DNA from: Fallopia convolvulus | Taxonomy: Eukaryota; Streptophyta; Magnoliopsida; Caryophyllales; Polygonaceae | Reading direction: 5' to 3' | DNA: 64,000 bases | Assembly: GCA_964016875.1 (NCBI GenBank) | Contig: OZ024734.1 | Span: forward strand, 54,666,622-54,730,621 | In this document: piece by piece, positions 1-10,521 of the stretch | Layout: each line of letters begins with the position of its first letter | Numbering within the stretch: the first letter of the stretch is position 1 | Program-made: the position numbers and the translations under genes | Notes under the pieces: generated by a model | The model's database searches: none | The model's input: only the letters and a program-made list of their open reading frames with translations | Told to the model about the DNA's origin: nothing

Positions 1-296
1 AATCCAATATCTTTTATCCTTACTTGACATGCAAGGAAAGCCCCTTCTATCACCGAAACGTACTCGGCGCGGGCGCAATCGCGCTACGGCCGCATAGACC
101 ACGTAATGCACCGGACACATTTTGGCGGCATCACGTGAGCCCATTCTCCCAAGATGCGGCCACATCTTGCTTAGCCTTGCCCGCGCTATCTCGTGTCACG
201 GTCTCGACCCTCTTGGCTACGGTCGTGGTTTTGCCTTTCACTCCGACTTTGTTTCCTTTTCCGCCTAATCTCGAACTAGGCTCCAAAATTCCAACA
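1..296 (+). mobile_element. Partial LTR (left copy), truncated by window edge
   Basis: This stretch matches 1110-1425 closely with small indels, and ends in the same AAATTCCAACA terminus, which is typical of a copia-type LTR 3' end. Its beginning lies outside the window. Homology with the second copy continues past the LTR end for about 200 bp (297-500 against 1426-1640), so both are parts of a larger duplication and not simply two LTRs of one element. No primer-binding site follows it. Confidence 0.6.
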
Positions 297-420
297 GATT
301 TATAAGCGCAAAAAAATCCCCTAAACGATGAGTGGTGATTGAACATACATCTAGTGGAAAATGGGACTTATTGTCGGCGAGCCACCCACACTGCCACACA
401 TATACAAAGTAGCCCCCTTG

Positions 421-459
421 ACCCCCCCCCCCCCCCCCCCCCCACACACACACACTTTG
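421..459. repeat. Poly-C and CA simple repeat
   Basis: A run of about 22 C is followed by (CA)n. The homologous site in the duplicated flank (about 1555-1570) carries only a short interrupted C-tract, so this tract expanded after the duplication. Confidence 0.85.
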
Positions 460-731
460 TGTGTGGTATGAAATTGGAAGGACAAGTGGTTTCTTGTCTA
501 CGACATTTGGGGTGATCTTTTCAGCTTTCCCACCACGCCATTACAAATATCCTAGTGTCGTTGGAGAGCGTTGGGCCAATATAGAATTGGGTTAAGACTA
601 AGTGTATTGGATTGTTTGCTTTTGATGTCTTAGTATGATTATATTGACAATGATGATTTTAATTTTGATTCTTGTTTTATTACTTTTACTAGACCACCTG
701 ATTTTTTTAAAGGCTTTATGTCATCAAATTT

Positions 732-1425
732 TGTTAGGAAATTCGACAACCTATAGTAAGGGTAGGATTCAAATAGACTCACATGAGAAGAATGAAAGAA
801 ACAAGAAGAGAAGAACACAAGAATTTAACCTAGTTCGTTAGAATAACTACATCTAGGAGCACCAAGTCATAGACTTTCCACTAGATCTGAGGATTCTAAG
901 GATTACAAGAACTGATCTTCCCGATCTACACTGATCTGATCAGTCTAACCTAACCTCTCAAGCTCTCTAGATTTTTTCCTCTCTGACTCTCAGGATTTCT
1001 TGGCACATACTTACAATAATCATAGATGGATATTTATGGAGAACTCTAGGCCTAAAGATAGAAACAAGACTAGGAATTTCAATATCTCCTAGATATATTT
1101 CTTTCCTAAAATCCAATATCTTTTATCCTTACTTGCCACGCAAGGAAAGCCCATTCTATCGCCGAAACGGACTCGGCGCGGGCGCGTCTTCGAGGAGCGC
1201 AATCGCGCTATGGCCGCTTAGATCGTGTAATGCACCTGGCACATTAATTCTGGCGGCATCACGCGGGCCCATTCTCCCAAGATGCGGCCACGTCTTGCTT
1301 GGCCTTGCCCGCGCTATCTCGGGGCGCGGTCGCGGCCCTCCTGGCTACGGTCGTGGTCCTGCCTCTCACTTTGACTTTGTCTCCTTTTCTGCCTAATCTC
1401 AAATTATGCTAAAAAAATTCCAACA
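732..1425 (+). mobile_element. LTR (second copy), about 694 bp
   Basis: It starts TGTTAGGAAATTC and ends AAATTCCAACA, so the termini are inverted complements with TG...CA ends. The flanking 5-mers are AATTT and AATAT, a target duplication with one mismatch. No PBS follows and no polypurine tract precedes it, so it behaves as a solo LTR. The GC-rich 3' part is shared with the partial copy at the left window edge. Confidence 0.6.
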
Positions 1426-1639
1426 AATATATAGGGGTAAAAAAACATCACCTAAAACGATGAGTGGTGATTGAACATACATCTAGTGAAAAAGGGAACT
1501 TATTGTCGGCGAGTCACCCACCCACATACAAAGTCCCTTCCTTAGTCCCCTTGACACCCCCCACCCCCACTGCGATGCATTAAATTTTTGTGTGTGGTAG
1601 GATGAAAGATTGGCTTTGTAGCTCGGGATGGGGACGATG

Positions 1640-2360
1640 TGGTCTATTTCTATGTGGCACGGCGTGTTCAATTGAGTAATGTGGTGGATCTTGCCAAGAC
1701 TTTCTATTGGGCACTAAATGCTTGCTTGAAGTGGGATTTTGCTCACATTTTTTTGGAAATATCTGTTTGGATTTTTATCAGCTATTAGTTTATTTTCTTG
1801 GTCCATAGAAGACACTTGGGATATTACAGCGAAGATGAGGGATTTAGACTCGTGACCTACTAAGTTAGTGAGGCTTAGATTTATATAAGCTGATTTTATT
1901 AAATGTTCGTGGAGGCATGTTTGGAGGCAAGCTAATGGTGCTACACATTTTGTTGCTTCTTTATTTTCTTATTTTTTTCGATGAGATAAAAATTCAGAAC
2001 ACCAAATAAATTTGATATTAAGTAAAGGTTTTTGCAATTTGAATATATCGGTTTTGATTGCTCAAAAACACTTTTCAAGATATTAAAATGTCATTATTAT
2101 AAAGTTTAAAAAATATATTAGGTCGAAAAACAATAGCCTTTTTTAGTTTAGAGCCAAAAAAAACTTTTCAAGTAAAATGTACTTTTATTATATCAAAAAA
2201 CATGAAAAATAATTATATTTTACATCTTTCAAGATAAAAAAATATTTTACATCAAAAATATTTTCACAAAAAACTAGAACAAGCTCGTTAGCTCAATATT
2301 GTGTTTTATTTAAAAAAAACAATATTGTGTTTTAGTTATTTTTATCTCTGAACCGATGTT
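1640..2360. other. AT-rich intergenic DNA, no gene seen
   Basis: Low-complexity AT-rich DNA with short A/T runs upstream of the first pectinesterase gene. I see no coding potential and no clear terminal repeats. Confidence 0.5.
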
Positions 2361-2537
2361 TTTTGATGGTTATCATTATTTGTCGCAAGGCTACTATTAC
2401 GGTCTTTACTCGGATTCTCAAATTTCAAATTTGCTCAGCGAATTCCCCAATCCCCACTCCCTCTTCCGCCATAAATAGAGAAAGAAAGCGAGCTCGTAAA
2501 TCAAATCGTGCGAGAAGAAGAGTTGAAGCAGAAGAAG

Positions 2538-5416
2538 ATGGCGATGTTTGCACCGAGAGTACTAATGGTTTCAATCGACGGCGACGCCGGCGCGTACCGG
2601 ACGGTGCAAGAGGCAATCGACGCCGTCCCCCTCCGCAACACTTGCCGGACGGAAATCCGCGTCTCCCCCGGCGTCTACAAACAACCGATCTACGTTCCTA
2701 AAACGAAGAATTTCATCACACTCCGCGGAGTCGCCCCCGAACAAACTGTTCTCACTTGGAATAACACTTTCGAAAAGATCGAGCACCACCAGGTTTCAAT
2801 TCGTAAACCCTATGCGCACCATTTGATTTTGTTTTTGATGAATTTCTCGATTCTAATTTGTTTGGATAGGTGTGTGTTTCCAGCCGTCTAGTGTGATTGG
2901 GGAGGGGACGTTTGGATGTGGGAGTGTGATTTTGGAAGGAGAGGACTTCATTCCTGAGAATCTTACCTTTGAGAACTCTTCTCCTCAGGTAAAATTGATT
3001 TTCAATTGTACCTGCTTTGTATGAAATCCAATGAGATGAATGCCTCTTATGTGTAATTTTGTATAGGGATCGGAACAAGCTGTGGCACTGAGAGCTACTG
3101 CGGATCGATGCGCATTTTATAATTGCAGGTTCCTTGGTTGGCAGGTATTCAAAGCTTGCTCTTATACTCTGATGATTGCTTAAATTTGAGAGATGGAACT
3201 TCCAAGTTCCAAATTTGTAGAATGTGGCATAGATTGTTAATCATGAACAACTTTGCCTGTTTATACCAGATTTCTTGCTTTTTACATGTGCAACTCATCA
3301 TTATTTGTGATGTGCGTTTGATGTCATACGGCTCCTCATAATTCTTTCACTTTTAGGAGATTGTTCTGTATGCATATAATTTATCAATTTACTCTCAAGT
3401 CTTTCTCTTTGCTCTAGTTGCTTAATGGTACTTATTTGTATCAAATTCTCAGAATGTGTATTACTATAATAGTATATGGATTCTTGAACTATTTTGAGAA
3501 ATTGGTATATTTTAGGAGCTTGAGACTTGAGATATTTCATTTTCTCTGAGTATGTGGCATTATACGTGCTAGGATACACTATATCTGCATCATGGAAGAC
3601 AATATTTGAGGGACTGTTATATTGAAGGAAGTGTGGACTTTATTTTTGGTAATAGCACTGCTCTTTTCGAACATTGCCAAATTTATTGCAAGTCGGAGGG
3701 ATTCGTTACAGCTCAGCAAAGAAAGTCTTCTGATGAGACTACTGGATATGTGTTCTTGAGGTGAGTATTAACTTTTGAGTTTCATTGTAAATCATTATTA
3801 TGTATCTTTGTTGTGTGAATCTTTTTGTTGGCCCAACATTATTTCTTTGGGTGTCAGATAGCCATGTCTAGGCACTTATTGGAGTGAATTCAGTATTTAT
3901 GTCAATATATTCATGAATAATCCTCTGTAGTTTGGCCAGTATATTAATGAAAAAGCTGGATTAGCAATTTGTTCAATATTCTCAAATGAACTTAACTAGA
4001 CACAGCTGATTCAGCTGGATATAATGTTTGTTGTTTGACGTCCTAATTATCTTTTTACTCTTTGAAGTTTTGGCATAAACTAAGCTTTTTGCAAGGTATA
4101 GTATGCATTGCAGTCTCTTTTAGATAACTCTAAACTTTAAAGACTGCGGAAGTAGTTTTTTTTTTCTTACCTTCAAACTTCGAAGTGTAAGAAGCTTTTA
4201 GTTGCCAACTCTAATTGAAGTGCCTGCCTTCAATTGTTTGTCACACTGAAAAAGCTTGTTTGATGAAAATTTGGGTCACATTCTTGCGCTCGTCTTCCTT
4301 TACTATTTGAATAAAAACTAGAGTGAACAATACAAGATGAATGTCTGGACATATTATTTTAAAAACTTTATGGCTTCCAAAATTTTCCTTTCACCAGTTG
4401 GAATTCTGTGACATTATTTGGTGATGAGAGAAAGAAAACCAACAAGATACTACTCCATATATAGGCTTGCCAAGACAAATTTTTGTTGAAACTACTTTTC
4501 TATAAAATCTTTGTGTCTTTTCTTTTAGCTTATACCAATAGCATTCCGTGCCTTAGCTTATAGCTTATTTTGTTTTACTAATTATGTTCTTCTTGTCTTT
4601 TTTGAGCCTTTTAAAGAATGATAACCATTTATATTTTAGGTGTGTCATCACTGGCAATGAGAGATCTTCATATATACATCTTGGACGGCCATGGGGCCCT
4701 TTTGCAAGGGTGGTATTTGCTTACACTCATATGGATAATTGTATCAAACTAGAGGGCTGGGATAACTGGGGCAAGCCTGAGAATGAAAAAAGTGCTTGCT
4801 TTTATGAATACAAGTAAGCTTTTTTACTTTCCTAAATGTGATTCATTTCTGCCACATCCTTGAACTTGTTATATATTCCGAGCAATCATGTTTTTTTTTT
4901 TTTTTATTGCCTTCCTGATGATTTTATGGCTGCTTTTTAGGAAGAACATACTTTAGCTGGGTTCATTCGATTTGTTTTCTTTTCACTTATTTTCTCATTT
5001 AGCTTGTCCACATCACCTAGATTTCCAATAGAACACATACTAGAGTATTTAGTCCTAGAATTTGAGTTTTTTTTTTTCCAGATCAAAATGGAAATTAAGT
5101 GGCTTTAGTATCAAATTTGGTACGGTTGCATTTGTAATGGCCAAAATGCAATTTTCAAGAGATGTTCATTGTTCAAACAAAATCAATAAGACTTGTGAGA
5201 AAGTTGAAATGATCTAATATATTTCTAACATTGGCTTCTAATGATCATTACAGGTGTGTCGGCCCTAGTTGCTGCCGTTCAAAGCGGGTGTCATGGTGCA
5301 AAGAGTTGACAGATGAAGAAGCTCACCAGTTCATTGCTCATTCCTTCATAGACTCTAATCCTCAAAATCCTTGGCTTTTGCAGAGAATGGGAAACAGAAT
5401 ACCTTGCTCTGCTTAA
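2538..5416 (+). CDS. PME31: Pectinesterase (PME31-like), tandem copy 1
   Basis: Six exons: 2538-2792, 2884-2988, 3067-3144, 3573-3760, 4640-4813 and 5254-5416. All introns are GT-AG and the joined frame gives 320 residues. The family (CE8) demethylesterifies cell-wall homogalacturonan and has a parallel beta-helix fold. Catalytic features are intact: GWQ at 144-146, QDTLY acid Asp147, VDFIFG nucleophile Asp168 and LGRPW Arg225. The length fits Arabidopsis PME31 (about 317). There is no PRO domain and no obvious signal peptide, as in PME31, so how it reaches the wall is unclear. The start at 2538 gives an N-terminus like PME31. A second intact copy with the same exon phases lies 1.1 kb downstream. 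Differences from copy 2 include AQQRKSSDE in exon 4 where copy 2 has AQSRKSSQE. Confidence 0.93.
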
Positions 5417-5442
5417 AAGAGGCACCTTTAAGATTTCCTATT

Positions 5443-5448
5443 AATAAA
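5443..5448 (+). promoter_or_regulatory. Poly(A) signal of pectinesterase copy 1
   Basis: AATAAA lies 27 bp after the stop codon, in a 3' UTR that is recognisably conserved with copy 2. Confidence 0.6.
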
Positions 5449-5769
5449 GCTTCTATATATAAATCTGTATTATTCAGAGTTGTGATTTCATATGTTTGAG
5501 ACAAAAATATTGGACTACTTGTGATTTTGTAAGCCCTCTAGCATGCTTTTCTAGGTACTCTCCTTCCCCTTGATGGGAATTTTGATTTATTGAGTATAAA
5601 TACTCCTCTTTATGTAATAACAGAACTAAGAGAATCTCTTAAGGTGCATGTGTGATTGAACAAACGAGTTTTGTAAATTTACTAGTGTCAAGAATAAGGT
5701 GTTTACTTGTATAATAGTGTGTGGGATTTCTTTGTTTGTTTATGATGTTTGTGGTTTGTATACATTGCA

Positions 5770-6190
5770 TTTTGTTGTTGCACTACTAAATAACGAGGCT
5801 ATTGTAACTCGCCTGATAATTATTACAATAGGACCGAAAATCGTCACAAAAAGCCTAGAGTAAGGCTTTACACATTGTTACAATAGAGTCCCTTGCATTA
5901 GACCGATTGTAATAATTTAATATCTTTCACAAAACCATTAAAGTAGGTTAAAAAAATCCATTACACAAAAATGAGTAAACATAAGGATATAAAGGTTGTT
6001 TTTTACAAAAATAGGATTGGGTGGTTATTTGAAAGTTTGTTATTTTTATGGGCAGTTTTATGAAAATTAGCTTTTTAGGGGTAGTTAATTGAAAACTTTT
6101 TGTGTTTATGGGTGGTTTTGTGAAAATTAGCTTTTTATGGGTGGTTTTCTGAAAAGTAATATAATTTTAGGGTGGTTTTGTGTAATTTAC
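5770..6190. repeat. Intergenic repeat with GGGTGGTTTTGTGAAAATTAGC units
   Basis: From about 6015 to 6185 the phrase GGGTGGTTTTGTGAAAAT and variants recur four or five times with units of about 30-50 bp, forming a degenerate minisatellite. The preceding part (5780-5940) has paired TTGTNACAATAG segments typical of decayed TE DNA. A similar, unrelated-length repeat sits in aquaporin intron 2. Confidence 0.5.
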
Positions 6191-6315
6191 TCTTACATTT
6201 ATACGCGTTAGTGCGTTCGTTACTCATTTTCACCATTACAAGAAGCATCTCATATGAACGACAGAAATCAAAATCCAGAATCTATTTCATCTTCACACGG
6301 CTTGGACATCCCAAA

Positions 6316-6367
6316 ATCCCGATAAACCCTAAACCCAAACCCAAACCCAAACCCAAACCCAAACCCA
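6316..6367 (+). repeat. Telomere-like (CCCAAA)n tract with a telo-box
   Basis: AAACCCTAAACCC is followed by about six further CCCAAA hexamers, 0.2 kb before the second pectinesterase start codon. AAACCCTA is the plant telo-box, a known promoter element. The following hexamers differ from the plant telomere heptamer CCCTAAA by loss of T. It is absent from the otherwise homologous upstream region of copy 1. Confidence 0.75.
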
Positions 6368-6540
6368 ACAGAACAATCTTCGAATCAGAATCTCAAATTT
6401 CAACCGTCTCCTTCCGCGTCATCTCTCAGCGAACTCCCCACTCCATCTTCCGCCATAACTAGAGACAAACAAAGAGAGCTCGTAAGGACTTCATACAAAA
6501 ATCGAAGAGTGTGAGTAGAAGAGGAGTTGAAAAGCATAAG

Positions 6541-9500
6541 ATGGCGATGGCGATGTCGGCACCGAGAGTACTGATGGTTTCAACCAACGGCGAAGCCGGC
6601 GCGTACCGGACGGTGCAAGAGGCAATCGACGCCGTCCCCCTCGGCAACACTTGCCGGACGGTGATCCGCGTCTCCCCCGGCGTTTACAGGCAGCCAATCT
6701 ACATCCCTAAAACGAAGAATTTCATCACACTTTCTGGACTCGCTCCTGAAGAGACTGTAATTACTTGGAATAACACGGCTACTAAGATCGAGCACCACCA
6801 GGTTTCAATTCCTAAACCCTATGTGCACAACTGTTGGATGAATTTGTTGGTTGTTAATTTGTTTGGATGATTGTGATTTTCCAGCCGGCTAGGTTGATTG
6901 GGACGGGGACGTTTGGATGTGGGAGTGTGATTTTGGAAGGAGAGGACTTCATTGCTGAGAATATTACCTTTGAGAACTCCTCTCCTCAGGTTAGTACTTT
7001 CCATTTTACATTATGATGATGCTTTGCTTGATAATGAATTAACTGTGAAGTGTTTATCAATTTACCTGCTTTTTATGAAACCCAATGAGATAAATTCCTC
7101 TTATAATTTTGTATAGGGATCAGGTCAAGCTGTGGCACTGAGAGCTACGGCGGATCGATGCGCATTCTATAATTGCAGGTTCCTTGGTTGGCAGGTGTTC
7201 AAATTTTGCTCTTATACTTTGTGTTGATTGCTTAAATTGTTAGCTAACATATGAATCCTTAGTTAAATATCCTGTCTGTTGGGAATAATCACCTCTAGCA
7301 ATCTGAGTCTCTGAGAGCTTCAAGTTCTAAGTTAGTAAGTTTATAGTATGTTACTTAGATTGTCAGATATAAACAACTTTGCCAGTTGATACCAACTTTC
7401 TTGCTTCTTACATGTGTAACACACAGCATTATTTGTGTTGCTTGAATTTGATTTGGATTTTGGAGACACGTGCTGCAATGTAATATATATGCAGGAGATG
7501 ATTATGTATGCGAACTAACATATGAATCCTTATTTAAATATTTTATGTCATCTATTGGGAAGAATTGCCCCTAGAAATTTGAGAGCTTCAAGTTCTATGT
7601 TAATAAGTTTATAGTATGTTACTTAGATTGTCAGTTATGAACAACTTTGTCAGTTTGTACCAAATTTATTGCTTCTTACATGTTTAATACTGCATCATTT
7701 GTGCTGCTTGTATTTGATGTGGATTTTGGAAACACATGCTGCAATATATTTTATATGCAGGTGATGGTTTTGTATGCAAATAACTTTCTCTTTGCTCTAG
7801 ACTTTTGATGGTATTTTTTCATTTTGGATTTTCAAAGGTTTGTCTTTCAATCAGGGTAATAGTATTCAAATATGGGTTCTTAACCTATGTGCAAGAAAAA
7901 TTATTAGAGTCCATCTATTTTGAGAAAGTGGTATATTTTAGGAACTTGAGATATTTCATTGTCTCTGAGTGTGTGGCAATTTGCTTTGCTAGGATACACT
8001 GTATCTGCATCATGGAAGACAATATTTGAGAGACTGCTACATTGAAGGAAGTGTGGACTTTATTTTTGGTAATAGCACTGCTCTTTTGGAACATTGCCAT
8101 AATCATTGCAAGTCGGAGGGGTTCATTACAGCTCAGAGTAGAAAGTCTTCTCAAGAGACTACCGGATATGTGTTCCTGAGGTGAGTATAAACTTTTGATT
8201 TTCATTGTAAATCATTATGATGTATCTTTGTTGTGTATAATCTTTTTGTTGATTTGAAATTATTTCTTTGGGGATCAGATAGTCATGTCTAGGCACTTTT
8301 TGGAGTAAACTTAGTAGTTCTGCCAATATATTTATGAATAATCCTTTGTAGTTTGGCCAATATATTCATTAATAATCTTTGTAGTTTGGCCAACATATTC
8401 ATGAATAAGCTGGATCAGCAATTTGTTCAAATTTCCAAATAAACTTTAATTAGACAGCTGATTCAGCTGAATATAATTCTTAATTAGTTCAATTATCTTT
8501 TACTCTTTCAAATGACGCGCATTTTCACTTCAAAGAACCGAGTGAAGCTAAATATGATAATTGACAGTTAAAAACATGAGTGATGGAAGTATATTTTTTG
8601 TATCTTCAAATTCTCAAGTGTCTAAGAAGCTTATGGGAAGTTCTCTTCTATAAAAAGTTGCACTTCACTGCACTAAACACACTAGTGCCTGTTTTATTAT
8701 GAAAAATAATTTGCTTGACCATAGGCGAGCTTAGCCTTTTTTCTATGCCAGGTTGAGCTTGGATCCATTAATTATTCTCATGAGTGTCCTATATGATTAT
8801 TGTACTGGATCTCTCTGCTCCTCCCTTCACCTCCAATCTGGTTAAACTTCTCTGCATTCCTCAATGGGGGTTAAATTTGGGTATTCTTTGGATTAGAGGG
8901 ATGAGTATGAGACCGCTTGTTTGATTAAAATTTGGGTCACATTCTCACTCTCATCTTCTTTTACTATTTAAAAATTTAATGATAACTTTTTTTTAATAAT
9001 AACTAGAGTGTACTATACAAGAATTTCTGGTCATTTTATTTCGTAACTTTATGGCTTCCAAATTTGCCTTTCACAAGTTAGAACTCAGTGACATTATTTG
9101 GTGAAGTTAAAAGGAAAACTTTAGATCCTTTGTAGAAAACCAACAAGATACTACTCCATACATAGGTTTGCTATACAAAATGAGTTGTTCTGTTAGCACT
9201 TTGTTCCTTTTCTTTTAGTTATATTAAACGCATTTTGTGCCTTAGCTTATAGCTTATTTTGATTGCATAAGTATGTTCTCCTTGTCGATTTGAGTCTTTT
9301 AGAGAATGTAACCCATTTATATTTTAGGTGTGTCATCACTGGCACTGGGAAATCCTCATATACACATCTTGGACGGCCATGGGGCCCTTTTGGAAGGGTG
9401 GTATTTGCATACACTCATATGGATCATTGTATCAAACCAGAGGGCTGGAATAATTGGGGCAAGTCTGAGAATGAACGAAGTGCTTGCTTTTATGAATACA

Positions 9501-10266
9501 GGTAAGCCTTTACTTTCCCAAACTTCAGTGAGACCCTAAATAATATGCAATTCTGTTTGTATTCAGTGAGACCCTGATAACATGACAAAATTATATAGCT
9601 CCAATAACCCTAACGCCGTATCACATTTTGCATATTGGTGCTACAAGATTATAACTATTTCCTTAAATTTGATTTGGGCGTGTTTTTATTGCCTTCCTGA
9701 TGATTTTATGGCTACATTTTGAAAATCAACCAAATATCAATCTGGGAAAGCTCATGAAGTGGCTTTTGTGAAAGAACATACTAAATACTTTGGCTGGACT
9801 TGTTGAAATATTTTTTTGTTTTTTTTTTCTTATTTTCTCGATTAGCTTTTCCGCATCACCCAGATTTTTATATAAAATACATACTCGAGTTTTCAGTGTT
9901 AGAAATTGAGTGCTTCCAGTTCAAAATGAAAATTAGGTGGCTTCAGTGTCAAATTTGATAGTGGTTGCATAATTAACGGCAAACTGCTAAAAAAATGCAA
10001 CTTTCAAGGAATGTTCGTACTGAAATTCACAGGCTTTTGTGAGAAGTTTGAAATGATCTCTTTTTCTAACCATGGATCCTACTCATTGATTCTTTAATTG
10101 CAGGTGTATCGGCCCTGGTTGTTGCCCTTCAAAACGGGTGACATGGTGCAGAGAGTTGATAGATGAAGAAGTTTACCAGTTCATCTCTCATTCCTTCATA
10201 GACTCTAATCCTCAAAGACCTTGGCTTTTGCAGAGAATGGGCATCAGAATACCCTGTTCTGCTTAA
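6541..10266 (+). CDS. PME31: Pectinesterase (PME31-like), tandem copy 2
   Basis: Six exons with the same lengths as copy 1 except for two extra codons at the start: 6541-6801, 6885-6989, 7117-7194, 7993-8180, 9328-9501 and 10104-10266, coding for 322 residues. Catalytic residues are intact (Asp149 in QDTLY, Asp170 in VDFIFG, Arg227 in LGRPW). The protein is slightly closer to the PME31 pattern than copy 1 (EHCHNHCKSEGFITAQSRKS). An in-frame ATG lies 30 bp upstream (6511), but the 6541 start matches copy 1 and PME31. Homology with copy 1 includes promoter, UTRs and introns, so this is a direct genomic duplication and not a retrocopy. Intron 3 is longer than in copy 1 because of an internal tandem duplication. 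Confidence 0.93.
7244..7780 (+). repeat. 271-bp tandem duplication in intron 3 of pectinesterase copy 2
   Basis: Two diverged direct copies, about 7244-7514 and 7515-7780, both start CTAACATATGAATCCTTA and end near TGCAGG(A/T)GATG. The equivalent intron of copy 1 is 428 bp and has one copy of the unit; here it is 798 bp. The duplicated end carries a TGCAG that could act as a cryptic acceptor. Confidence 0.85.
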
Positions 10267-10292
10267 TAGAGGCGCCTTTAAGATACCCTGCG

Positions 10293-10298
10293 AATAAA
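10293..10298 (+). promoter_or_regulatory. Poly(A) signal of pectinesterase copy 2
   Basis: AATAAA lies 27 bp after the stop codon, in the same place as in copy 1. Confidence 0.6.
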
Positions 10299-10521
10299 TC
10301 TTCCATATGTGTAAATCTGTATTATTCAGAGTTGTGATTTTCGTCTGTTTAACACTTAAAAACAAGGCGCCTTTTCGGGCATGTTTGTTTGCTCCAGTTT
10401 ATCTACACTTGTGCAACTGGTTGAGTCATATATGTATGAGGATAAGTTATAATATGAATAAAAGTCTTATGACATTTCATGTATTATGCATCCTCTTAAA
10501 TCCCTCACAGTTACATTAAGA

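Noticed and set aside
24..305. 93-codon ORF at the left edge (and 1133-1396)
   Set aside because: Both ORFs are within the duplicated LTR and differ by frame-changing indels, so they are not conserved proteins.
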